Shown here in pieces: positions 1 through 5,350 of a stretch of 5,902 nt of DNA. Source of the DNA: Nitrososphaerales archaeon (GTDB lineage Archaea; Thermoproteota; Nitrososphaeria; Nitrososphaerales; Nitrososphaeraceae); NCBI GenBank assembly GCA_029237515.1, contig JARBAV010000204.1:1-5902 (forward strand), written 5' to 3'. The position numbers and the translations under genes were made by a program. The notes beneath the pieces are model-generated. The model saw nothing but the letters and a program-made list of their open reading frames with translations, had not been told where the DNA came from and did not search any database. The first letter of the stretch is position 1, and each line of letters starts with the position of its first letter.

Positions 1-628
1 CAAAGCTCTCAAAATATCCGTCACCAGCAGCCGAGTAGAGACGCTTAGGAGCTTTGCAATGCGTAGCTAGAGTATGAGTATCGTATGGTCCTTGCTTCTC
101 GTCTCGGTCTATCCAAGTCCTACCTCCGTCATGACTTTGTACAAGGGCTCCTGCTTCTATAGCAACGAAAACATACTCTGGTTTATTTGAATCAGGTTCA
201 ATCCATCTGACGTGATGAGTCCACGGTCTGGGAGGAAAACTCCACGATTTGGATGATGGTAATTCGTTTAGCGTATTCATACTTTCCCAGGAGTCTCCTC
301 CATTCTTTGAAACATAAAATGCACTTGGTTCAGTTCCTGCATATATTCTGGCAAAACCATTTGCTCTATTTAGAGAACTAACTGCGACTGACGTAACATA
401 TGGACTGGAAATAACATCCTTTCCGACGTTGCTCCATGTCTGACCGCCATTAACGGTCTTCCATAGGTTGTCTCCGAATGTACCACAATATGCTATATCC
501 GGATTTTGAGGATCAAACGAAATACTTTGAGGATGTGTACCTTTCAAGTACTCCTTACTTTTCCAACTATTATTTGAGGATTCCAGAACAAGAAGGGAAT
601 TCTGCATTCCCAGCATAAGGGTCGTCAT
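1..628 (-). CDS. BNR/Asp-box beta-propeller protein (sialidase/VPS10-like fold), C-terminus beyond the left edge
   Basis: The frame is open from an ATG at 626-628 to position 1, giving 209 residues with no stop; the C-terminal part lies outside the window. Three Asp-box-like motifs (S/T-x-D/N-x-G-x-x-W) recur at about residues 58-65 (TVNGGQTW), 107-114 (SKNGGDSW) and 165-172 (SHDGGRTW). Each marks a blade of a BNR-type beta-propeller. Between them lie blade-like stretches such as ISFDPQNPDIAYCGT (36-50) and RIYAGTEPSAFYVS (94-107). No signal peptide is visible, so a cytoplasmic location is likely. Sialidase activity cannot be claimed: the propeller is shared by many non-enzymatic proteins, and I see no catalytic arginine triad or nucleophile tyrosine context. 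The ATG at 628 is preferred because the same frame meets a TAA at about 692-694; an in-frame GTG at 632-634 is an alternative start. A weak TATA-like AAATTATTG lies around 667-675. The fold is fairly certain and the function unknown. Confidence 0.88.
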   Translation of the reverse strand, partial: MTTLMLGMQNSLLVLESSNNSWKSKEYLKGTHPQSISFDPQNPDIAYCGTFGDNLWKTVNGGQTWSNVGKDVISSPYVTSVAVSSLNRANGFARIYAGTEPSAFYVSKNGGDSWESMNTLNELPSSKSWSFPPRPWTHHVRWIEPDSNKPEYVFVAIEAGALVQSHDGGRTWIDRDEKQGPYDTHTLATHCKAPKRLYSAAGDGYFESF

Positions 629-636
629 TGTCACTA

Positions 637-903
637 CTATGAAGAAAGGTTCCTTGAAACGTTTACAATAATTTGTCCAAGGTTCGCTCCCTTAGAGTTC
701 TCTTCTGAAGATATTGTGATCGGCGGTAGTATTATTATTACATCTGCTGAAATAGAAATATCAGGTATCAAAGCCTCTTTACTCTCATCTGAGTAGGATA
801 TACTCGATATTATATTTAATGATGTTCCACCTAGGATATCTTTTACGAACCGGTAAGATTATTGTTGTATATGCAGATCTCCAAGAAATTATGGGCAACG
901 CAT
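637..903 (-). pseudogene. Possible decayed gene ending just before the BNR gene
   Basis: On the minus strand an open frame runs from about 855 down to a TAG at 637-639, only 8 bases before the BNR gene's ATG. It encodes about 72 residues with a protein-like, beta-rich character (for example DILGGTSLNIISS and GQIIVNVSRNLSS), and no ATG, GTG or TTG suits it as a start near its beginning. The same frame continues upstream through two stops (TAA at 889-891 and 856-858) to an ATG at 901-903, which follows a perfect AGGAGGT. A second frame over 785-1063, formally 92 codons, reads TTIILPV just where this one picks up (VKDILGG), so one frameshift near 850 is an alternative reading. I read this as a gene inactivated by nonsense or frameshift changes, perhaps a surface protein with Ig-like beta domains. 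The family is not recognised, and chance openness is possible. Confidence 0.3.
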
Positions 904-910
904 ATAGTAA

Positions 911-977
911 CCTCCTGTAGGTAAAGGCGCTATTATCAGCCAACTCCGTGTTTGGCTTTTCACCTTTACCATAATAG
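911..977 (-). other. Structured element: two interleaved stems plus an inner hairpin, before a Shine-Dalgarno-like AGGAGGT
   Basis: Read on the minus strand the order is CTATTAT (977-971), GGTAAAGG (970-963), AGCCAA (957-952), TTGGCT (943-938), ATAATAG (936-930), CCTTTACC (927-920) and AGGAGGT (916-910). The 8-bp stem GGTAAAGG/CCTTTACC and the 7-bp stem CTATTAT/ATAATAG are both perfect but interleaved, so they form either a pseudoknot or two competing folds. With only 0 and 2 bases between neighbouring strands, competing folds seem more likely. The inner hairpin AGCCAA/TTGGCT fits either state. The block is more GC-rich than its surroundings. It could be a cis-acting leader RNA, a small RNA or a DNA-level element. 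No known riboswitch class was recognised. Strand is assigned because the ribosome-binding-like sequence lies downstream in that direction. Confidence 0.35.
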
Positions 978-1027
978 TGGCCTTCGGTGAACGGAGTACA
1001 AACCCGGACCACCGTTTTACAAGAGTT

Positions 1028-1057
1028 TTTCTTTCCTGCGAAAGGGGGGGAAAGAAA
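1028..1057. repeat. Inverted repeat TTTCTTTC/GAAAGAAA around a seven-G run
   Basis: TTTCTTTC (1028-1035) and GAAAGAAA (1050-1057) are perfect 8-bp inverted repeats. A competing shorter hairpin, CTTTC-CTGC-GAAAG, sits at 1031-1044. Positions 1044-1050 are seven consecutive G, unusual in this AT-rich sequence. It could be the 5' boundary of the structured block at 911-977 or a terminator-like hairpin. No function can be assigned. Confidence 0.4.
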
Positions 1058-1063
1058 CGACAT

Positions 1064-1472
1064 TGTACATAGTATTCTTAAGAATGAATAAAAACCATAC
1101 TAGGAATAGACTATGATTACTAACTAGATTTCTAGTTTCGTTTGATTATCTGTTCACACGTAATATTATACTCTGATCTGTCTTGATGCAAGCTTATTAA
1201 TATTGTCGAAGAAATTGTGAGTATGACGTAAATAGGAATGCTATCCGCAACTGGGCTGTTACTAGCATTATCGATTAGCTAAAATACTAGGGTGCGAGAA
1301 TTATCCAATGTGATTTCCTCATAGAGCCTTGGCCTCTCATTAGAGGATATCGTTCCTAGTCTGAGTAAATGGTAGCATTTAGAAATTTACCTGTGATTCA
1401 AAGAACGATAAATACTAAAAATGCTATACATTCAACTAATATACTAATTCCTGTGACCAAGTCAACACAAAA
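1064..1472. other. Non-coding stretch with palindromes
   Basis: About 409 bases without a convincing gene on either strand; open frames are short (11-codon and 15-codon examples). The stretch holds a 12-bp palindrome ATTCTTAAGAAT (1074-1085), a near-perfect 16-base palindrome AACTAGA-TT-TCTAGTT (1122-1137), and a hairpin CCTCT-CATT-AGAGG (1333-1346). The first two could be operator sites. The hairpin is on the 3' side of the P-II-like gene but about 130 bases beyond its stop. No RNA gene was recognised. Confidence 0.5.
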
Positions 1473-1802
1473 CTAAAGTGCAGATTCTCCATGTCTTTTG
1501 GATTTCATATCAATAACATCCTGGACTTCATATACAAAAATTTTTCCTTCAATTTCACCTATATTAAGAATACTTTGAATTACAGTATCTACCATTGAAT
1601 CTGCCACTACAGTCGAGATTGAAACATTTGTGCTATATTCTTCCATGATTGTACCAGTTCCTCTATCATATTCCACAGCAAACGTGGAAGCTTTGCCTTT
1701 TCCCTTTGTCTCATAATGAGTAGAGTGCAGGCCTAACGAATCTAACACATTCATAGCAAGAGACAAGGCGCTATACGGAATAATTACTTCTATTCTTTTC
1801 AT
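1473..1802 (-). CDS. Divergent P-II-like (GlnB/GlnK-type) regulatory protein, 109 residues
   Basis: P-II proteins are cytoplasmic trimers that bind ATP/ADP, and often 2-oxoglutarate, and adjust ammonium transporters or nitrogen-assimilation enzymes. Visible family signs are the first strand MKRIEVIIP, the turn KGKGK (33-37) matching the canonical KGxGR, TVVADSMVDTVIQSI (64-78) matching the VVPDDIVDTCVDTII region, and GKIFVYEVQDVIDM (86-99), the classic GKIFV strand. The length is close to the usual 110-112. Differences: the T-loop (about 38-60) has no recognisable uridylylated tyrosine, is about two residues longer, and has Ala/Ser where canonical P-II has the Gln39 that helps bind Mg-ATP and 2-oxoglutarate. 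The B-loop NIGEIEGK is one residue short of TGKIGDGK. Ligand response may therefore be unusual. The ATG at 1800-1802 is preferred because MKRIEV is the family's normal N-terminus; a TTG at 1838 would add 12 unsupported residues. No amtB lies alongside. Confidence 0.85.
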   Translation of the reverse strand: MKRIEVIIPYSALSLAMNVLDSLGLHSTHYETKGKGKASTFAVEYDRGTGTIMEEYSTNVSISTVVADSMVDTVIQSILNIGEIEGKIFVYEVQDVIDMKSKRHGESAL

Positions 1803-1902
1803 GTATAATTTCAATTTAATTGCACTGGATGAAAGCAATAAGTTTTGATTAACTATGTTATCTGCGGGTATAGAATACTTACTCTAGCAGTATAATATCT
1901 TT

Positions 1903-1913
1903 ATTATATAAAG
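1903..1913 (-). promoter_or_regulatory. TATA box candidate for the P-II-like gene
   Basis: The minus strand reads CTTTATATAAT, a strong archaeal TATA-like match. If used, transcription would start near 1880, giving a leader of about 80 bases. A weaker box, TTCTATACC near 1868-1876, would give a leader of about 40 bases. No experimental start is known. Confidence 0.45.
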
Positions 1914-1960
1914 CCTTTTGCAATATATCGAAACGGTTATGGTCGGATATTGACCACATG

Positions 1961-1992
1961 TTTATATTTTGACAGAACCTGTAGCAGACAGG
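1961..1992 (+). promoter_or_regulatory. TATA box candidate and start-site hairpin for the repeat protein gene
   Basis: TTTATATTT at 1961-1969 is a good TATA-like match. The expected start near 1988-1995 falls on a perfect small inverted repeat, CCTGT-AGCAG-ACAGG (1978-1992), so a regulator could act there, or the hairpin could cap the RNA. The leader to the ATG at 2082 would be about 90 bases. A second candidate box, GTATAACA (2047-2054), would give a nearly leaderless message. The sequence does not decide between them. Confidence 0.4.
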
Positions 1993-2081
1993 AGACAAGC
2001 TCGTTGTGCGATCACTATTCGAGAAGCCGCAATCGACGAGGTAAAAGTATAACAATATAGGGATAAGTTAGTGAATATATT

Positions 2082-2459
2082 ATGAAAAATAAAACAGCAA
2101 AAAGTAGTAATAATAGTAATGAAAAGAAAGAAGACGACAACAAACCGAAGAGGAAGGATGACTTAGCTAACCTTAATGAAATTGCGTCGGTTAGTAATTT
2201 ATTTCAAAAGTATTCTCCTGTGGCCTGGAGCGAAATGTATAATGAATATATTAATTACACAAGAAGAATGACAGAAATATATAATGAATACGCTAAGAGT
2301 TCACAGAGAATGACACAGCTGTACAAGGAACTGGCTGCAAATGCAGAGAAGATGACTGAATTGTATAAAGAATCTGCCAATAGTACAGAAAAAATGACCA
2401 AATATTGGTTACACTTCCTTTGGATGAAGCCATTGTCAAGAAATAAAGAAGGAAAATAA
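2082..2459 (+). CDS. Coiled-coil protein with four 14-residue repeats (phasin-like?), 125 residues
   Basis: The protein is highly charged, with three parts. Residues 1-28 are a hydrophilic, Asn/Lys-rich, probably disordered tail. Residues 29-48 (DLANLNEIASVSNLFQKYSP) form an amphipathic linker. Residues 49-104 consist of four tandem 14-residue repeats starting at W49, M63, M77 and M91, with consensus M-T-x-L-Y-x-E-x-A-x-x-x-x-K/R, and a fifth begins MTKYW at 105. The 14-residue period (two heptads) with hydrophobic positions fits an amphipathic coiled-coil helix. The tail 107-115 (YWLHFLWMK) is aromatic and could contact a membrane or granule surface. Helical proteins of this sort occur as phasins or PHA-synthase PhaE subunits, and Nitrososphaerales are known to carry polyhydroxyalkanoate genes. 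That assignment is only a resemblance: no phaC is in the window. The ATG at 2082 is the first in its frame. The gene diverges from the P-II-like gene. Confidence 0.75.
   Translation: MKNKTAKSSNNSNEKKEDDNKPKRKDDLANLNEIASVSNLFQKYSPVAWSEMYNEYINYTRRMTEIYNEYAKSSQRMTQLYKELAANAEKMTELYKESANSTEKMTKYWLHFLWMKPLSRNKEGK
2226..2393 (+). repeat. Four tandem 42-bp coding repeats (14 codons each)
   Basis: Units start at 2226, 2268, 2310 and 2352. Units 2-4 each begin ATGAC. The protein repeat is clearer than the DNA repeat because third positions have diverged, which points to old duplication kept by selection on the protein rather than recent slippage. Confidence 0.7.
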
Positions 2460-2495
2460 GAAGAACAAAGAGCTAGTAAAAGCACGCTAAGGTAG

Positions 2496-2503
2496 TATTT
2501 AAA
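2496..2503 (+). promoter_or_regulatory. TATA box candidate upstream of the 2539-2954 unit
   Basis: TATTTAAA lies 37 bases after the stop of the repeat protein gene. A start near 2525-2530 would leave about 170 bases before the winged-helix gene, or about 20-25 bases before the startless frame that begins near 2551. Confidence 0.35.
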
Positions 2504-2536
2504 CTTAAAAAAATGTAATTTAATTCAAATCACAAT

Positions 2537-2550
2537 AATTTTTAATTATT
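2537..2550 (+). terminator. T-rich possible archaeal terminator after the repeat protein gene
   Basis: AATTTTTAATTATT contains a T5 run followed by T-rich sequence, a typical archaeal termination signal, with no hairpin needed. It lies about 80 bases beyond the stop at 2459 and just downstream of the TATA candidate at 2496, so it would act on read-through from the repeat protein gene only if the second promoter starts near or after it. Weak. Confidence 0.25.
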
Positions 2551-2703
2551 CTGATTGGCAAACCAAATGCAAATATTGTTCAATCTCTGAAGGTTGAGTC
2601 TGGTTGGCATATCTCTCCAGGTTTGGCATTAACTAGAGGAGCATTAACCAACAATCCGGAATATCATATGAAATTCGCCAGATTTCTTTTAACTAATGAA
2701 TGA
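2539..2703 (+). pseudogene. Startless open frame overlapping the winged-helix gene by ATGA
   Basis: The frame is open from just after a TAA at 2536-2538 to a TGA at 2701-2703, about 54 codons. It reads like protein: IGKPNANIVQSLKVESGWH, then ISPGLALTRGALTNNP. It contains no ATG or GTG near its beginning; the possible starts are ATT at 2545/2548, CTG at 2551, an internal TTG, or an ATG 12 codons from the end. Its stop overlaps the next gene's ATG as ATGA, a classic translational-coupling arrangement. It is either a real small gene using a non-standard start, perhaps leaderless behind the TATA at 2496, or the 3' remnant of a larger upstream gene. The family is not recognised. Confidence 0.35.
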
Positions 2704-2954
2704 CCATAACTGTTATGTCAATGAGTCCGGGACTGAGAAATGTCCTAGAAATCCTTGCAGAACTAGCGCACAATGACACTAAAACAGATGTGTCCGAAAG
2801 TGATATAATATCACAAAGCGGGATCCCACAATCTGAGGTTCAAATCTACTTAAACGAATTAGAGTCTCGGCACCTCATCGAGGAAGTACGACCCAGACTC
2901 TGGAGGATAAAGGATCAAGGGTTAGAGGCGTTAAAAGATCAGCACCTCGAATAA
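2700..2954 (+). CDS. Small winged-helix DNA-binding protein, 84 residues
   Basis: The order of elements fits an archaeal winged-helix domain. Helix 1 is about 11-24 (GLRNVLEILAELAH), helix 2 about 32-40 (SESDIISQS), the turn GIPQ at 41-44, and the recognition helix 45-57 (SEVQIYLNELESR). A short wing follows (HLIEEVRPRLWRI, 58-70), then a C-terminal helix (72-81). Almost the whole protein is the domain, with no partner domain or metal-binding cysteines, so it probably binds DNA as a dimer and acts as a transcription regulator; the target is unknown. ATGs at 2700, 2715 and 2721 are all in frame. The first is chosen because it forms an ATGA overlap with the preceding open frame. It is convergent with the histidine kinase gene. 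Confidence 0.7.
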   Translation: MTITVMSMSPGLRNVLEILAELAHNDTKTDVSESDIISQSGIPQSEVQIYLNELESRHLIEEVRPRLWRIKDQGLEALKDQHLE

Positions 2955-2960
2955 TATACG

Positions 2961-3095
2961 ATGATTATCGTTTCGAGTTGTGCAGGGCTTATCTTTAGCA
3001 GTTGTTTATCCGTGATTGCAGGTACATCCTCTCATGAGTATTGGCTGCTTCATCAAGATGCCAATTGCTGCACAACACTTGATAAAAAGAATTAG
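2961..3095 (+). CDS. Possible 44-residue hydrophobic Cys-containing microprotein
   Basis: An ATG seven bases after the winged-helix stop opens a 44-codon frame ending TAG at 3093-3095. Residues 2-20 (IIVSSCAGLIFSSCLSVIA) could form one membrane helix, and two more cysteines (36-37) follow. No ribosome-binding site is clear, and an overlapping 25-codon frame (3034-3111) in another phase is about as plausible. It may be chance openness. Confidence 0.15.
   Translation: MIIVSSCAGLIFSSCLSVIAGTSSHEYWLLHQDANCCTTLDKKN
3080..3090 (-). terminator. T-rich possible terminator for the histidine kinase gene
   Basis: The minus strand reads TCTTTTTATCA about 60 bases beyond the kinase stop, an archaeal-type T5 run. 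Just before it in that direction, the ten-base sequence CTCTAATTCT occurs twice, one base apart (3088-3108). Confidence 0.3.
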
Positions 3096-3148
3096 AGCAG
3101 AATTAGAGTAAATACAAACCAGGTAAAAGCCTCAACATTTCTGAATAT

Positions 3149-5272
3149 TTATTCGATTGAAACGATTGGCAAACTGAAGCTAAATATTGCTCCTTTCCCA
3201 ATATTATTGTCATACCAAATCTCGCCTCTATGCGCATCTATGATACTTTTGGAGATATACAGACCTAATCCTGTACCTCCCATTTCGGATTTTGAAGCAA
3301 ACTTCGTAAATAGTCTAGGTAAGATCTCTGAATCAATTCCAGGGCCTGCGTCCTTCACAGAGACTACAACAATATTTTTATTACCTTCTTTTTTTTGTTC
3401 AGAAGTAATGATGATGCTGCCTTCTTCTTTGGTGAACTTGATCGAGTTACTAAGAAGATTGGAGACGACTTGAGATATCCTCACTTTATCTCCTTCTATG
3501 TTGATGTCGTCCTTAAAATCGAATACTATTCTTTTGTGACATTGTTGCCTTTCAATCATATTCTCATGCTCCGAAATTACGCTCGATATCAAATGGTTTA
3601 GATTGAATTTCTGTATCCTTAAATGTAGAGACTGGCTCTCAATTTTTGTTACGTCAAGTATATCCTCGATGAGTTGCCGTAGCCTTTCAGCATTTCTATT
3701 AATCACTAGTAATAACTCCGAGTATTTCCCGCCTTTTTGCTCAGCTATAAGGACTTGAGACAAACCCAGAATTGGCTGCACGGGAGTTCGCAATTCATGT
3801 GCGGCAATATTGATAAACTCTTTCTGCATTGCAGCGTACGCTTTTAGTTGTTCATAGAGTTCTCCCTGTTTCCAAAGTGTCTCAAAAATAGATGCATAGG
3901 ACAGCGCAATGGGTCTGCTATTAGAATAGAAGGCTAATCCTGCTGCATCATGGTAGCTTTCTTTTTCGTCATCTTTTAGTTCAATAATAATCGATTCTTT
4001 TCTATCTACTACTATTATACCCATCTGAGTCTGTAGATTCTTATCCAAGCCTCTTATCTCGAGTGTCGGCAATGCCAATTCTAGCTCGTCTATTGTCTCA
4101 TCTATTTGCTGTTTATCTGCAGGAACGAGAATCCTTACGCTTATACCATGTTCAAGTACTTCTCTGAATAAGTGCAGTGCACCGATTCGTATTTGGCGCC
4201 GGAATCCGTTGAAGGATGGATATATCCTTAGTACCTCATGTTTTGCTGATTTAATCAGATCCCGAGAAAGTTTTATTGCCTCGTCAGGATCTCTGATAAT
4301 CTCTATTTTAGCAGTTTCAATCCCTTCTTCAATCTCTTTCATCCTCACTGCCGCATTAGTACCGTTCCGCCATAGTTCCTCGAAAACAGAAGCAAAATGC
4401 TTTAGATAATGTGGTTCGTTACTTAATAGAAGACTTTGAACCAATTTACCATCTTCCATCTTCTCAATTGTTACTGCTATTTTCTTGTCTGAAATACCGA
4501 AGCTCATAGGTGGCAGATTTTGAATGTGTTTAATTCTAATACCATAATCCAGATATTGTTTAACTAGGTTCATATTCTGATTATTTATATAGGTAACGTA
4601 TCTGATACCTTTATGTTCTCCATTCCTTTGCTTATCTAACAGCTTTTTCTTTAAGTAAAAAAAATGCTCATGACTATAAATTATACCACCTGAAGTAACA
4701 CAAGTAGCCAGTTCTCTTGAATTGGCAGTGAGATGAGAAATCTCCTTGATGATCTCCTGTGGGTTTTCTATAACGACCGTTTCATACCGTGTTATTCCTT
4801 CTTCAATCTCTTTTATTCTTTGGTCTGCTGGGAGACTCCTGCTCCAAAGAGTTTCAAAAAGATATTGAGCCTGTTCAACAACCTCTTTGACATTGCTGTA
4901 TACTACATTTGAAGCCGGTTTTCCTTCTTCGTGAATTGCCGCAGGTGACACATATTCATTTTCACTAACATAGAAGTTGCCTTTAACGCCATCAAGGTGA
5001 CGCACCTCACTTACACTGGACTTTATTAGCTCTTTGCAGTGAGTAATGTTATCATCTTTTATTTCAGTAACAAACCTTATTTTTACACCTCGCTTTCTTG
5101 CTTCATTAAAGGCCATCCTTAGTGCCTCAATTTCATTAAGCAACAAAGGACGGGTTTGGTCTACGCAACCTTCAATTCGCCCAGAAGCATTATCTACAAA
5201 ATCTATTACAGTGCTGACTACACGAAAGGGATTATAATATACCTCTGTTTTTTCAGTACCTCTTCCTTTCAT
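3149..5272 (-). CDS. Soluble sensor histidine kinase with three tandem N-terminal sensor modules, 707 residues
   Basis: Numbering is from the ATG at 5272. Three related modules come first, each ending in an aromatic motif: LFETLW (138-143), FEELW (297-301) and IFETLW (462-467). Modules 1 and 2 are each followed by R-I/M-KEIEEGI (152-160, 310-318). They resemble the PLD/TrmB-C-terminal-like modules common in Nitrososphaerales kinases. A short helical linker leads to HisKA with the H-box AAHELRTP, in which His492 is the phosphoacceptor. The HATPase domain shows N-box SNLLSNSIKFT (Asn605, Asn609), G1 DAGPGID (641-647), F-box LFTKF and G2 GGTGLGL (665-671), so all catalytic elements are intact. 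No membrane helix or signal peptide is seen, so the kinase should be cytoplasmic. No receiver domain or response regulator is nearby. The signal is unknown. The ATG at 5272 is preferred over a TTG at 5308, which would add 12 residues (719 in total), because the TATA candidate at 5327-5334 then gives a normal leader. Confidence 0.93.
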   Translation of the reverse strand: MKGRGTEKTEVYYNPFRVVSTVIDFVDNASGRIEGCVDQTRPLLLNEIEALRMAFNEARKRGVKIRFVTEIKDDNITHCKELIKSSVSEVRHLDGVKGNFYVSENEYVSPAAIHEEGKPASNVVYSNVKEVVEQAQYLFETLWSRSLPADQRIKEIEEGITRYETVVIENPQEIIKEISHLTANSRELATCVTSGGIIYSHEHFFYLKKKLLDKQRNGEHKGIRYVTYINNQNMNLVKQYLDYGIRIKHIQNLPPMSFGISDKKIAVTIEKMEDGKLVQSLLLSNEPHYLKHFASVFEELWRNGTNAAVRMKEIEEGIETAKIEIIRDPDEAIKLSRDLIKSAKHEVLRIYPSFNGFRRQIRIGALHLFREVLEHGISVRILVPADKQQIDETIDELELALPTLEIRGLDKNLQTQMGIIVVDRKESIIIELKDDEKESYHDAAGLAFYSNSRPIALSYASIFETLWKQGELYEQLKAYAAMQKEFINIAAHELRTPVQPILGLSQVLIAEQKGGKYSELLLVINRNAERLRQLIEDILDVTKIESQSLHLRIQKFNLNHLISSVISEHENMIERQQCHKRIVFDFKDDINIEGDKVRISQVVSNLLSNSIKFTKEEGSIIITSEQKKEGNKNIVVVSVKDAGPGIDSEILPRLFTKFASKSEMGGTGLGLYISKSIIDAHRGEIWYDNNIGKGAIFSFSLPIVSIE

Positions 5273-5326
5273 AGCCTTATGATGGCCGTTTAGACAAAAT
5301 AAGCTCAACTACTACTTATGAATTAC

Positions 5327-5334
5327 TAATAAAA
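5327..5334 (-). promoter_or_regulatory. TATA box candidate for the histidine kinase gene
   Basis: The minus strand reads TTTTATTA in the 78-base gap between the DUF1059 stop and the kinase ATG. A start near 5304 would give a leader of about 30 bases and argues against the TTG at 5308 as start codon. Cotranscription from the DUF1059 promoter is also possible. Confidence 0.35.
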
Positions 5335-5350
5335 GGTGTTTGGTTATACG

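Noticed and set aside
785..1063. 92-codon minus-strand frame
   Set aside because: It lies across the structured inverted-repeat block and its last third shares DNA with the more protein-like 637-855 frame. No family is recognised and no start signal is clear, so I treat it as incidental or as the upstream part of the broken gene rather than as a gene.
1994..2052. Possible tRNA or small RNA in the leader before 2082
   Set aside because: Short complementary pieces (CTCG/CGAG, TCGT/ACGA) are present, but no cloverleaf, T-loop consensus or known RNA family can be made out.
2255..2485. 76-codon minus-strand frame
   Set aside because: It is opposite the 14-residue repeats; its own repeated pattern (SLYxSVI) is just the reverse reading of those repeats.
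3088..3108. Tandem AGAATTAGAG repeat, possible CRISPR-like or mobile-element footprint
   Set aside because: Only two copies of ten bases, one base apart, with no spacers and no associated gene.
3034..3111. 25-codon plus-strand frame starting MSIGCFIKMP
   Set aside because: It looks helical and protein-like but is too short to support, overlaps another small frame, and lies partly in the likely terminator region of the kinase gene.
3207..5237. Five plus-strand frames (3207-3473, 3395-3601, 4209-4409, 5046-5237 and similar)
   Set aside because: All lie opposite the histidine kinase, whose domains and motifs are continuous, so these are shadows.
5273..5308. TTG-initiated N-terminal extension of the kinase (12 residues)
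   Set aside because: The extension shows no family resemblance, and the TATA candidate at 5327-5334 would put the transcript start at about this codon; the ATG at 5272 is simpler.
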